Source: UBA3537 sp965657165
Lineage (GTDB): Bacteria; Bacteroidota; Bacteroidia; Flavobacteriales; Flavobacteriaceae
NCBI GenBank assembly: GCA_965657165.1
Contig: CBFHNG010000003.1
Coordinates: forward strand, 1-55,760
Length of the DNA stretch: 55,760 nucleotides
Reading direction: 5' to 3'
Position numbers and translations under genes: made by a program
Notes under the pieces: generated by a model
What the model was told of the DNA's origin: nothing
Databases searched by the model: none
Seen by the model: the letters and a program-made list of their open reading frames with translations, nothing else
Part shown: in pieces, positions 17,971 through 26,569 of the stretch
How positions within the stretch are numbered: position 1 is the stretch's first letter
Layout: every line of letters begins with the position of its first letter

Positions 17971-18999
17971 ATGAAAACAAAAATATTATTGATTTATACA
18001 GGGGGCACCATTGGTATGGTAAAGGCGGCTCATTCGGGGTCGCTTCAGGCATTTGATTTTCAAAATTTATTGAAAAATATACCAGAGCTCAAGCTTTTGA
18101 ACTGTGAGATTGATACCATTTCATTTGAAATCCCACTTGATTCTTCAAATATGAATCCAGCACATTGGGTGACTTTAGCAGAAATTATCGAAAAACATTA
18201 TGATACACACCATGGATTTGTAGTGCTTCATGGTAGCGACACCATGAGTTATTCAGCATCGGCGCTTAGTTTTATGCTTGAGAATTTAAATAAACCCATA
18301 ATATTCACAGGCTCGCAACTTCCTATTGGTGATTTAAGAACTGATGCTAAAGAAAACCTCATTACTTCAATTCAATTGGCAAGTTTACGTCAGAATAATG
18401 CTGCAGTCATTAAAGAAGTTGGCTTGTATTTTGAGTACAAATTATATCGAGGAAATAGAACTACAAAAATCAATGCTGATCATTTTGAGGCGTTTGCTTC
18501 AAGTAATTTTCCACCTTTGGTAACATCTGGGGTTCAACTTCAAATACAACATGATTTATTACAAAAGAATTTTACTCAAAATCAATTGAAGGTTCACAAA
18601 TCGTTAGATACAAATGTTGTAATTATTAAGCTCTTTCCTGGCATTCAAACTTCTGTATTAAACGCTATTTTTGAAACTCCTAATCTAAAAGGTGTTGTAT
18701 TGGAAACCTACGGATCTGGAAATGCAACAACAGAAAGGGGGTTCTTAGAGTTATTAAAAACAGCCATTTCAAAAGGAATTTATATTGTTAATGTAACTCA
18801 ATGTTCGGGGGGAATGGTGCATATGGGGCACTATGAAACAAGTAAAAAAATGCGTGAATTAGGAATTATTTCTGCTAAAGATATGACCACTGAAGCGGCA
18901 GTTACAAAGTTAATGTACCTTCTTGGGGAAGGCACATCAAAAAGTACTTTTCAAGTTGTTTTTGAAACTTCAATTCGAGGGGAATTAACGGAAAATTAA
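17971..18999 (+). CDS. ansA: type I (cytoplasmic) asparaginase
   Basis: The enzyme hydrolyses asparagine to aspartate and ammonia. The N-terminal catalytic motif YTGGTIGMV contains the nucleophile T13, and the second motif VVLHGSDTMSYSASAL supplies the second catalytic threonine and the aspartate. The product has 342 residues and no signal peptide, as expected for the cytoplasmic type I enzyme. I start at the ATG at 17971, 4 bases after tatD. The frame is open further upstream, but that stretch would overlap tatD in another frame. Confidence 0.93.
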   Translation: MKTKILLIYTGGTIGMVKAAHSGSLQAFDFQNLLKNIPELKLLNCEIDTISFEIPLDSSNMNPAHWVTLAEIIEKHYDTHHGFVVLHGSDTMSYSASALSFMLENLNKPIIFTGSQLPIGDLRTDAKENLITSIQLASLRQNNAAVIKEVGLYFEYKLYRGNRTTKINADHFEAFASSNFPPLVTSGVQLQIQHDLLQKNFTQNQLKVHKSLDTNVVIIKLFPGIQTSVLNAIFETPNLKGVVLETYGSGNATTERGFLELLKTAISKGIYIVNVTQCSGGMVHMGHYETSKKMRELGIISAKDMTTEAAVTKLMYLLGEGTSKSTFQVVFETSIRGELTEN

Positions 19000-19062
19000 G
19001 AGCAATTTTCTTTCACAAGTAAACAATTTTTTATTTATTTGATCTCTTTTAAAAAAGAAACT

Positions 19063-19150
19063 AGAGAGGTGGCCGAGTGGTCGAAGGCGCACGCCTGGAA
19101 AGTGTGTATACGCCAAAAGCGTATCGAGGGTTCGAATCCCTTCCTCTCTG
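19063..19150 (+). tRNA. tRNA-Ser (anticodon GGA)
   Basis: The 7-bp acceptor stem pairs AGAGAGG (19063-19069) with CCTCTCT (19143-19149), and the discriminator is G as usual for serine. The anticodon loop CTGGAAA gives GGA. A long variable arm with a TACGC/GCGTA stem and the GGTTCGAATCC T-arm confirm a class II serine tRNA. The CCA end is not encoded. It reads UCC and UCU codons. Confidence 0.96.
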
Positions 19151-19164
19151 CTGATTTTTTATTT

Positions 19165-19311
19165 ATGTTAGTAAAACTCAAATATTTTGGACTTTCAATC
19201 ACTTCATTTGCTATCCTTTTTAAGCTGATGTCTTGGCAGTTTGCAGAAGTTCTTCTAATTGTAGGTATAAGTTCCTTAGGGGCTTACTTCTTCATTAGAG
19301 TTTTTAAATAA
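19165..19311 (+). CDS. small GldL-like membrane protein
   Basis: This is a 48-residue reading frame with two hydrophobic segments (about 7-22 and 27-45) and a basic end. The core AILFKLMSWQFAEVLLIVG resembles the first helical hairpin of GldL, the type IX motor protein, in which a similar ALFKIMHW-type segment precedes a second helix. It lacks the rest of GldL. The gene starts 14 bases after the tRNA, and I see no separate promoter, so it may be transcribed with the tRNA. A longer frame that begins at 19039 runs through the tRNA and is not real. I rate it as probable but unproven. Confidence 0.55.
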   Translation: MLVKLKYFGLSITSFAILFKLMSWQFAEVLLIVGISSLGAYFFIRVFK

Positions 19312-19416
19312 TTCGATTGCTAACATTTAATTTCCTTATAATTTTGACACTAAATAACTGTTTTTCAGGGTTTAATATACTCTGTTAAATGTTAAATTTT
19401 GTTACAGTTGAATTTT

Positions 19417-19424
19417 TATTTTTG
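19417..19424 (+). promoter_or_regulatory. -7 box for the exbB operon
   Basis: TATTTTTG matches TAnnTTTG, 72 bases before the exbB ATG. A TTTTG at 19397-19401 could act as the -33 element although the spacing is short. Another match, TAATTTTG, lies at 19339-19346, so there may be two start sites in this 185-base gap. Confidence 0.45.
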
Positions 19425-19496
19425 TAGTGTGATTTTTTTTATATCTTTAGCAACCTATAAACAATTCAAATATTTATAAATTTTAAGAATAGAACA

Positions 19497-20273
19497 ATGA
19501 AAAAATTATTTCCAATTCTAGCAATCGCACTAACGATGGCATTCGGGTCTGTAAATGCAAGTACAAACACGAACATGAACACCACAGTAACCACAATTGT
19601 CAGCCCAGTACAGGATGATGCAGCTGGAGAACAAGTGGAGTCATTAGGATTTCATCAAGAACTAAAAAAGCGTTTTATCGAAGGTGGACCAGGGTTCATG
19701 GGTATCGTTTTATTATGTTTAATCTTAGGATTAGCCATTGCTATCGAAAGAATTATTTTCTTAAATCTTTCAACAACAAACTCAAAAAAATTAACTGAAG
19801 ACGTTGAAGAAGCACTTGCTTCTGGAGGTGTAGAAGCTGCAAAGGAAGTGTGTAGAAATACAAAAGGACCTATTGCTTCAATTTTCTACCAAGGTCTTGA
19901 TCGCGCCAATGAGGATTTAGATGCTGCCGAAAAAGCAGTTGTTGCCTACGGAGGAGTACAAATGGGACAATTAGAAAAGAATGTATCTTGGATTTCTTTA
20001 TTTATCGCTTTAGCGCCAATGCTTGGTTTCATGGGAACAGTAATAGGAATGATTCAAGCTTTCGATAAAATTGAAGCTGCTGGAGATATGCAACCGTCAC
20101 TTGTTGCAGGGGGAATTAAAGTCGCCCTTCTAACCACAGTGTTTGGTTTGATTGTTGCAATTATCTTACAAATTTTTTACAACTATATTATTGCAAAAAT
20201 CGACAGCATTGTAAACAACATGGAAGATGCTTCTATCTCATTGATGGACATCCTTGTAAAAAACAAAAAATAA
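19497..20273 (+). CDS. exbB: ExbB/TolQ/MotA family proton channel protein
   Basis: ExbB forms the inner-membrane channel that, with ExbD, converts proton flow into work on TonB. This 258-residue protein begins with a signal-like segment (residues 1-21) and an Ala/Thr-rich periplasmic stretch to about residue 55, a common extension in Bacteroidota. The first channel helix is at about 68-90, and two further helices in the second half (FIALAPMLGFMGTVIGMI and VALLTTVFGLIVAIILQ) carry the family signature. It leads an operon of four genes with gaps of 31, 1 and 25 bases. Confidence 0.94.
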   Translation: MKKLFPILAIALTMAFGSVNASTNTNMNTTVTTIVSPVQDDAAGEQVESLGFHQELKKRFIEGGPGFMGIVLLCLILGLAIAIERIIFLNLSTTNSKKLTEDVEEALASGGVEAAKEVCRNTKGPIASIFYQGLDRANEDLDAAEKAVVAYGGVQMGQLEKNVSWISLFIALAPMLGFMGTVIGMIQAFDKIEAAGDMQPSLVAGGIKVALLTTVFGLIVAIILQIFYNYIIAKIDSIVNNMEDASISLMDILVKNKK

Positions 20274-20304
20274 CACTTCTTAACTCAAACTAAATCAAAT
20301 AATT

Positions 20305-20745
20305 ATGGATTTACAAAAATTATTAAAGATTATAGCTGCAGTTGTAGGAGTCCTTTCAATAGTTTTTCTTGTAAGCATTATTTCAACTGGAGACGATTCT
20401 ATTAAAGCTGGAGAAAGCGCATCAAGTGTCAATACATTTATGTATGTTGCTTATTTTATCTTAGCAGTTGCAGTTTTGGCTGTAGTTCTTTTTACAGTAC
20501 TCAACTTAGTCTCTAATGCCGCAGGATTAAAAAACACTCTAATTTCTGTGGGTGCTTTCTTAGTTCTTGCTCTAATATGCTATTTTGTTTTAGCTTCAGG
20601 AACGGAAACTGTTTTAAAAGACGGTTCAATTCTTACAGTAAGCCAGTCAAAACTTGTTGGAGCTGGACTGTACTTATTTTATGCTCTTGCAATTGTAGCG
20701 GGTGGAACAATGTTAGGATTTGGAATCAAAAAAATGTTGAAATAA
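20305..20745 (+). CDS. four-helix membrane protein of the ExbB/ExbD operon
   Basis: The 146-residue product has four hydrophobic segments, roughly at residues 9-26, 47-69, 79-99 and 115-140, with short polar links. I recognise no motif for catalysis or binding. It sits between exbB and exbD, with only one base between its stop and the exbD ATG, so its production is tied to that of the motor. By position it may be an extra channel or assembly subunit. No function is established from the sequence. Confidence 0.85.
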   Translation: MDLQKLLKIIAAVVGVLSIVFLVSIISTGDDSIKAGESASSVNTFMYVAYFILAVAVLAVVLFTVLNLVSNAAGLKNTLISVGAFLVLALICYFVLASGTETVLKDGSILTVSQSKLVGAGLYLFYALAIVAGGTMLGFGIKKMLK

Positions 20746-20746
20746 T

Positions 20747-21349
20747 ATGGCCAAACGATCTGCACCAGAAGTTAATGCAGGCTCTATGGCCGACATTGCC
20801 TTCCTACTGTTAATATTTTTCTTGGTTACAACAACCATCGAGAAAGACTCGGGGATCAACCGAAAGCTTCCTCCAATGGAAGAAATTGAACCGCCAATCA
20901 TCAAACAGAAAAATATTTTTACAGTATTACTCAATGGAAAAGATCAATTGCTAGTGGAAGATGAACTCATGGAAATAGCCGATTTGCGCGCTGCAGCCGT
21001 AGAGTTTTTGGATAATAACGGCGATAAAACTTGTGATTATTGCCAAGGAAAAAAAGATCCATCCTCGTCTGATAATCCAGACAAAGCAATTATATCTTTG
21101 AAGAACGAACGCGAAACATCGTATGCTGCATACATTTCTGTACAAAATGAATTGGTAGCGGCTTATAATGTTTTAAGAAATAGGCGTGCTCTAGAACTAG
21201 GTCCATCAAAAGGATTTAGAGATATGAACTTTGTAGAAATGCAAAAAAACTATAAAGACGCACGATTTATTGGAAATAAAGAGAAACTCAAAGCAGTGAT
21301 TGATCAAATCAAACTAGAATTTCCACAAAAACTCTCTGAAGTTCAGTAG
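20747..21349 (+). CDS. exbD: ExbD/TolR family protein (first copy)
   Basis: ExbD proteins have one N-terminal membrane helix with a proton-carrying aspartate and a periplasmic domain. Here the helix is about residues 14-30, with D16 in MADIAFLLLIFFLVTTT. The periplasmic part is longer than usual and contains an insert around residues 92-150 that includes a CxxC pair (C96 and C99 in CDYCQGKK) and a charged helix-like stretch. The total is 200 residues against about 140 for typical ExbD. It is followed after 25 bases by a second ExbD, suggesting a heteromeric ExbD pair. Confidence 0.92.
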   Translation: MAKRSAPEVNAGSMADIAFLLLIFFLVTTTIEKDSGINRKLPPMEEIEPPIIKQKNIFTVLLNGKDQLLVEDELMEIADLRAAAVEFLDNNGDKTCDYCQGKKDPSSSDNPDKAIISLKNERETSYAAYISVQNELVAAYNVLRNRRALELGPSKGFRDMNFVEMQKNYKDARFIGNKEKLKAVIDQIKLEFPQKLSEVQ

Positions 21350-21374
21350 TTTAATGATTTAAAAGAAAACAAAA

Positions 21375-21854
21375 ATGTCAAAATTTAAAAAGAAAAAAGA
21401 CGGAGGGCTCCCTGCAATATCCACAGCCTCTTTGCCAGATATTGTATTTATGTTATTGTTCTTTTTTATGGTAGCTACCGTTATGCGAGAAAATTCATTG
21501 AAAATACAAAATTCATTACCAGTAGCAAATCAAGTAGAAAAACTGGATAAGAAAAATCCTGTAAGTTATATCTACATGGGAAAACCAAGCTCTGGTTATG
21601 AAAAATTTGGAACTGAAGCAAGAATTCAACTTAACGATCAATTTGCATCTCTTTCTGATGTAAGTGCATTTATCAGTTCAGAAAGGGCTGCTTTACGTGA
21701 AGAATTGATTCCATTTTTGACTGTAGCTCTAAAAGTTGATAGAGAAGCAAATATGGGTATCGTTGGTGATGTTAAACAAGAGCTTAGAAAAGTTAACGCA
21801 TTGAAAATTAACTATACAACAGGGGTTGGCGATGTCACCACAAATATAAATTAA
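21375..21854 (+). CDS. exbD: ExbD/TolR family protein (second copy)
   Basis: This 159-residue protein has a basic N-terminus (KFKKKKDG), then a helix at about residues 20-36 with the key aspartate D22 (LPDIVFMLLFFFMVATVM). The periplasmic domain follows, with the ExbD-like segment PFLTVALKVDREANMGIVGDV. It has no CxxC insert, unlike the first copy. It closes the exbB operon, since a strong hairpin terminator lies 29 bases after its stop. Confidence 0.92.
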   Translation: MSKFKKKKDGGLPAISTASLPDIVFMLLFFFMVATVMRENSLKIQNSLPVANQVEKLDKKNPVSYIYMGKPSSGYEKFGTEARIQLNDQFASLSDVSAFISSERAALREELIPFLTVALKVDREANMGIVGDVKQELRKVNALKINYTTGVGDVTTNIN

Positions 21855-21882
21855 TTTTTTTCAGAACTCTATTCAAATACAC

Positions 21883-21910
21883 AGGCATTCAAATTTGAAT
21901 GCCTTTTTTT
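21883..21910 (+). terminator. terminator of the exbB operon
   Basis: An 11-bp perfect palindrome (21883-21893 with 21894-21904) is followed by seven T residues. An ATG at 21899 lies inside the hairpin, which argues against using it as the start of the next gene. Confidence 0.85.
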
Positions 21911-21940
21911 GTACTTTTAATTTTTGTAAACTTTTTCATC

Positions 21941-22618
21941 ATGAAAAAAATCATTATTGTCATTGTTTTACTACAATTTGTTGATGTTTTGGCTCAAAAT
22001 TCTCCAAAAGATTTCGATTCAAACTATAGAGAAGATCAATTTTATTTTGGCTTTACCTATAATAGTTTTACAAATACACCTGAAAATTTTAATCAATCAG
22101 GGTTTTCGCCAGGACTTAAAGTTGGTTTTATTCGAGATTTCCCCATCAATCTTCAACGTAATATCGCCATCGGCATTGGAGTAGGATATGCTTTTAACTC
22201 CTATTCTGGAAACATTAAAATTTCTCCTACAGCTTTAGATGCTTATAATTATGAAATTGTTTCTAATACTTCTTTTCAAAAGAATAGATTTTCTCATCAA
22301 TCCATTGAAATTCCAATTGAATTTCGTTGGCGAACTTCTACTGCTGAAACCTATAAATTTTGGAGAGTATATGCTGGGTTTAAGGCCAGTTATATTTTTG
22401 CATCCTCATATGTTTATCAAAGCCAAGAGGTATCAACTAAACTCAAAAATATTGACCTTAATAATTGGCAATATGGATTGACGTTAAGTTTGGGATACAA
22501 TAACTGGAATGGATTTGTTTATTATGGACTAAATCCTATGTTTAATGACGCTACAATCAATCAAAATTCTATAGACTCAAAAAGTTTTAAAATCGGTTTG
22601 ATGTTTTATTTCTTATAA
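21941..22618 (+). CDS. outer-membrane beta-barrel protein, PorT-like family
   Basis: The 225-residue product starts with a signal peptide (MKKIIIVIVLLQFVDVLAQ) and continues as alternating polar and aromatic strands such as QFYFGFTYNSF and NIAIGIGVGYAFNSY, ending in FKIGLMFYFL with a terminal aromatic cluster. This is the profile of the small barrel family that includes PorT/SprT of the type IX system, but I cannot tell PorT itself from its many relatives. I choose the ATG at 21941 because the earlier ATG at 21899 lies in the terminator. No close promoter box was found. Confidence 0.8.
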   Translation: MKKIIIVIVLLQFVDVLAQNSPKDFDSNYREDQFYFGFTYNSFTNTPENFNQSGFSPGLKVGFIRDFPINLQRNIAIGIGVGYAFNSYSGNIKISPTALDAYNYEIVSNTSFQKNRFSHQSIEIPIEFRWRTSTAETYKFWRVYAGFKASYIFASSYVYQSQEVSTKLKNIDLNNWQYGLTLSLGYNNWNGFVYYGLNPMFNDATINQNSIDSKSFKIGLMFYFL

Positions 22619-22745
22619 AACATCGAGGTCTTAACTTTATTCATTTAGCAATTATGTGTGAGTTGATGCCAAAACAAATTATTGTTGAACAGATTTACCT
22701 TATAAATTACACATTTTTCCGCACTGCTATTATCTTAAAATTTAG

Positions 22746-22753
22746 TAATTTTG
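22746..22753 (+). promoter_or_regulatory. -7 box for ileS
   Basis: TAATTTTG matches TAnnTTTG and ends 18 bases before the ileS ATG. The rest of the 153-base gap shows no hairpin or T-box-like element. Confidence 0.55.
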
Positions 22754-22771
22754 CGGACTAATTGAGTAAAG

Positions 22772-25700
22772 ATGAGCGCATTATTTCCAGAGTACAAAGG
22801 ATTAAACTTACCAAATTTAGCAGAAGAACTGCTAGAGTACTGGAAAGAGCATCATATTTTTGAGGAAAGTATCACTTCAAGAGACGGACAAACGCCTTAT
22901 GTTTTTTTTGAAGGCCCTCCATCTGCAAATGGTTTACCGGGTGTGCATCATGTTTTGGCGCGAGCCATAAAAGATATTTTTCCAAGATACAAAACCATGA
23001 AAGGCTTTCAGGTTAAGCGAAAAGCGGGCTGGGATACACACGGTCTTCCAATAGAACTTGGCGTTGAAAAAGAACTTGGAATCACTAAAGAAGATATCGG
23101 CAAAACTATTTCAGTAGAAGACTATAATGCTGCTTGTAGAAAAGCCGTGATGCGCTACACTGATGTTTGGAATGACCTTACCGAAAAAATGGGGTATTGG
23201 GTCAATATGGACGATCCCTATGTTACATATGACTCAAAATATATGGAAAGTGTATGGTGGTTACTCAAACAGATTTACAATAAAAATTTATTATATAAAG
23301 GCTATACGATACAACCCTATTCGCCAAAGGCAGGGACTGGTTTGAGCTCACATGAATTAAATCAACCAGGAACCTATCAAGATGTAACAGATACTACTGT
23401 GGTGGCTCAGTTTCAAGCTGCTCAAGATTCTTTACCAGAGTTTTTAAAAAATGAAGGCGCAATTCACTTTTTGGCATGGACCACAACCCCTTGGACTTTG
23501 CCAAGCAATACTGCACTTACCGTAGGGCCAAAAATTGAATATGTTCTTGTAAAAACCTTCAATCAATATACATTTGAACCTGTTAATGTTGTTTTAGCAA
23601 AAGCATTAATTGGGAAACAATTCTCTGGAAAGTTTGCACAAGTTGAAAGCATTCAAGAATTAGAGAACTATAAAAAAGGCGATAAAAATATTCCATTTTT
23701 TGTTCAAAAATCATTTATTGGTACCGATTTAGTTGGAATAAAATATGAGCAATTGCTTCAATATGCTTTACCAAATGATAACCCAGAAAATGCATTTCGA
23801 ATTATTGCAGGAGATTTTGTAACGACAGAAGATGGAACAGGAATTGTACATACTGCACCAACTTTTGGTGCCGATGATGCTATTGCTGCCAAACAAGCAA
23901 CACCGGAAGTTCCACCGCTTTTAGTAAAAGATGAAGATGATAACTTGGTGCCATTGGTTGATTTTCAAGGACGTTTTCGAAAGGAGGTCTCTGACTTTGC
24001 AGGGCGTTATGTAAAAAATGAATATTATCCCAATGGCGAAGCACCAGAAAAATCTGTGGATGTAGAGCTCGCTATTAAACTTAAAATTGAAAATAAAGCC
24101 TTTAAGGTTGAAAAATACAAACACAGCTATCCAAACTGTTGGCGTACCGACAAGCCTATTTTGTACTATCCACTAGACTCATGGTTTATTAAGATTAGTG
24201 ACGTTAAGCAGCGCATGTTTGAGCTCAATCAAAGCATAAATTGGAAACCAAAAAGCACAGGAGAAGGACGTTTTGGGAATTGGCTTGCCAATGCCAACGA
24301 CTGGAACTTATCGCGTTCGCGCTACTGGGGTATTCCACTACCGATTTGGCGTACAGAAGACGGAAAAGAGGAAATTTGTATTGGTTCAGTTGAAGAATTA
24401 AAGCTAGAAATTCAAAAATCTGTTGACGCAGGATTAATGATAAAAGATATTTTTGAAGATTTTGTAGTTGGAGATTTTTCAGATGAAAATTATTTAAAAA
24501 TAGATTTACACAAAAATATTGTTGATGCTATTGTATTAGTTTCTCCATCAGGGAACCCAATGCATCGCGAAAGTGATCTTATTGACGTATGGTTTGACTC
24601 TGGAAGCATGCCCTACGCACAATGGCATTATCCTTTTGAAAACAAAGAGCTTATTGATCAAAATAAGGCATTTCCAGCAGATTTTATTGCAGAGGGTGTA
24701 GATCAGACACGAGGATGGTTTTATACACTTCATGCTATTGGAACAATGGTTTTTGATTCTGTAGCCTATAAAAATGTAGTGTCCAACGGCTTGGTGTTAG
24801 ATAAAAATGGACAAAAAATGTCCAAACGCCTAGGGAATGCCACTGACCCTTTTGAAACCTTAGCCACTTATGGTCCAGATGCCACACGTTGGTATATGAT
24901 TAGTAATGCTAATCCTTGGGATAATCTAAAATTTGATATTGATGGAATTGAGGAAGTGAAACGTAAGTTTTTTGGCACTTTATACAATACCTATTCCTTC
25001 TTTACACTTTATGCAAATATTGATAAATTTAATTATTCAGAGGCTGATATTAGTTTTGAAAAACGACCAGAAATTGACCGTTGGATTTTATCAGAACTCA
25101 ACACGTTAATCACAAAAGTGGATAACTATTATGCTGATTATGAGCCCACTAAGGCCGCAAGAGTCATTTCAGAATTTACACAAGAGTTGTTGAGTAATTG
25201 GTATGTACGCTTAAGTAGAAGACGATTTTGGAAAGGCGATTATCAAGCCGATAAAATTTCAGCATACCAAACATTGTTTACTTGTATGCTTACTATTGCA
25301 AAGTTAGGCGCACCAATTGCACCATTTTTTATGGATCGTCTTTATTTAGATCTTGTAAAACATACTAAAAAAGAACCATACAAAAGTGTTCACTTAGCAG
25401 AATTTCCCAAAGCCAACCCGGAGTTAATTGATAAAGCATTGGAGCAAAAAATGGCACAAGCACAATTAATTTCTTCTTTGGTGTTATCACTTAGAGCAAA
25501 AGAAAAAATAAAAGTACGCCAGCCTCTACAAAAAATTATGATTCCAGTTTCATCACCAGAACAAAAAGAAGAAATTTTGGCCATATCAGATCTTGTTAAA
25601 CACGAGGTAAATGTGAAAGAAATTGAACTTTTGGAAGATGCTTCAGATATTTTAGTAAAACAGATTAAACCAAATTTTAAGGCCTTAGGGCCAAGATTTG

Positions 25701-26179
25701 GAAAGGATATGCGGGTTGTAGCTGCAGCAATTCAGAAGCTTGATGCTAATGGTATAAAAGAAATTGAAAAACAAGGTAGTTTGGATATTGAAATTAATGG
25801 AAAAATTAGTACATTGACCCTCGATGATGTTGAAATTACATCACAAGATATTGAAGGATGGTTAGTGGCCAATCAAGGTGCGATGACTGTGGCATTGGAT
25901 GTTACCATTTCGGAGTCATTAAAGGAAGAAGGGATTGCTCGTGAACTTGTGAATCGTATTCAAAATTTAAGAAAAGATTCAGGGTTTGAAGTAACAGATA
26001 ATATTGATGTTTTCCTTCTGTACCACGAAAACATGCACAACGCCATTCAAAATAATTTAGATTATATAAAATTAGAAACTTTAACAAAAACATTACATGA
26101 AGTCAATCAACTTGATAAGGGAATCGAAATAAATTTTGATGATATTTCCACCAAGTTATTTATTCAGCAACACTCATAA
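22772..26179 (+). CDS. ileS: isoleucyl-tRNA synthetase
   Basis: This class I synthetase charges tRNA-Ile and edits misactivated valine. The HIGH-type motif appears as HHVL at residues 59-62 (GLPGVHHVLAR) and the KMSKS loop as KMSKR at 682-686. Editing (CP1) sequences are present (WTTTPWTLPSNTAL, GTGIVHTAPTFGADD), as is the C-terminal anticodon-binding region. At 1135 residues it is longer than the E. coli type and resembles the longer, eukaryote-like bacterial form. I infer, but cannot show, lower mupirocin sensitivity. It leads an operon with the DksA-like gene (5-base gap) and lspA. Confidence 0.96.
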   Translation: MSALFPEYKGLNLPNLAEELLEYWKEHHIFEESITSRDGQTPYVFFEGPPSANGLPGVHHVLARAIKDIFPRYKTMKGFQVKRKAGWDTHGLPIELGVEKELGITKEDIGKTISVEDYNAACRKAVMRYTDVWNDLTEKMGYWVNMDDPYVTYDSKYMESVWWLLKQIYNKNLLYKGYTIQPYSPKAGTGLSSHELNQPGTYQDVTDTTVVAQFQAAQDSLPEFLKNEGAIHFLAWTTTPWTLPSNTALTVGPKIEYVLVKTFNQYTFEPVNVVLAKALIGKQFSGKFAQVESIQELENYKKGDKNIPFFVQKSFIGTDLVGIKYEQLLQYALPNDNPENAFRIIAGDFVTTEDGTGIVHTAPTFGADDAIAAKQATPEVPPLLVKDEDDNLVPLVDFQGRFRKEVSDFAGRYVKNEYYPNGEAPEKSVDVELAIKLKIENKAFKVEKYKHSYPNCWRTDKPILYYPLDSWFIKISDVKQRMFELNQSINWKPKSTGEGRFGNWLANANDWNLSRSRYWGIPLPIWRTEDGKEEICIGSVEELKLEIQKSVDAGLMIKDIFEDFVVGDFSDENYLKIDLHKNIVDAIVLVSPSGNPMHRESDLIDVWFDSGSMPYAQWHYPFENKELIDQNKAFPADFIAEGVDQTRGWFYTLHAIGTMVFDSVAYKNVVSNGLVLDKNGQKMSKRLGNATDPFETLATYGPDATRWYMISNANPWDNLKFDIDGIEEVKRKFFGTLYNTYSFFTLYANIDKFNYSEADISFEKRPEIDRWILSELNTLITKVDNYYADYEPTKAARVISEFTQELLSNWYVRLSRRRFWKGDYQADKISAYQTLFTCMLTIAKLGAPIAPFFMDRLYLDLVKHTKKEPYKSVHLAEFPKANPELIDKALEQKMAQAQLISSLVLSLRAKEKIKVRQPLQKIMIPVSSPEQKEEILAISDLVKHEVNVKEIELLEDASDILVKQIKPNFKALGPRFGKDMRVVAAAIQKLDANGIKEIEKQGSLDIEINGKISTLTLDDVEITSQDIEGWLVANQGAMTVALDVTISESLKEEGIARELVNRIQNLRKDSGFEVTDNIDVFLLYHENMHNAIQNNLDYIKLETLTKTLHEVNQLDKGIEINFDDISTKLFIQQHS

Positions 26180-26184
26180 AAACG

Positions 26185-26568
26185 ATGTCTATGGAAACAA
26201 CCAACAGATACTCAGATAAAGATTTAGAAGAATTCAAAACATTGATTCTCCAAAAGATTGAAAAGGCACAACACGATTTGGAACTTATAAAAAGTGCCTA
26301 CATGAATGACTTAAATAATGGCACAGAAGATACTTCTCCAACATTTAAAGCGTTTGATGAGGGCAGTCAAGTGATGAGTAAAGAATCAAATGCACAGCTT
26401 GCAATTCGTCAAGAGAAATTCATCAGAGACCTGAAAAATGCACTTATTAGAATTCAAAACAAAACCTATGGTGTATGTAGAGTTACAGGAAAACTAATCA
26501 ACAAAAAACGATTGGAGCTTGTGCCTCATGCTACTTTGAGTATTGAAGCAAAAAACATGCAACGATAG
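26185..26568 (+). CDS. TraR/DksA family protein with a degenerate zinc finger
   Basis: The 127-residue protein has a coiled-coil-like helical N-terminal half (YSDKDLEEFKTLILQKIEKA, with many charged heptads) and a DksA-type C-terminus (YGVCRVTGKLI onward). DksA binds RNA polymerase through its secondary channel. The usual four zinc cysteines are mostly absent: only C98 is left, with H115 in VPHATLSIEAK, so it probably folds without zinc. This form is common in Bacteroidota DksA-like proteins as I recall. An alternative ATG lies two codons in. lspA starts one base after the stop. Confidence 0.87.
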   Translation: MSMETTNRYSDKDLEEFKTLILQKIEKAQHDLELIKSAYMNDLNNGTEDTSPTFKAFDEGSQVMSKESNAQLAIRQEKFIRDLKNALIRIQNKTYGVCRVTGKLINKKRLELVPHATLSIEAKNMQR

Positions 26569-26569
26569 A

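Noticed and set aside
19039..19311. 90-codon frame covering the tRNA-Ser and the small membrane protein
   Set aside because: It translates straight through a structured tRNA; only the last 48 codons, starting after the tRNA, look protein-like.
21899..21940. Upstream ATG for the outer-membrane barrel gene
   Set aside because: It lies inside the hairpin terminator of the exbB operon; the ATG at 21941 gives a clean signal peptide.
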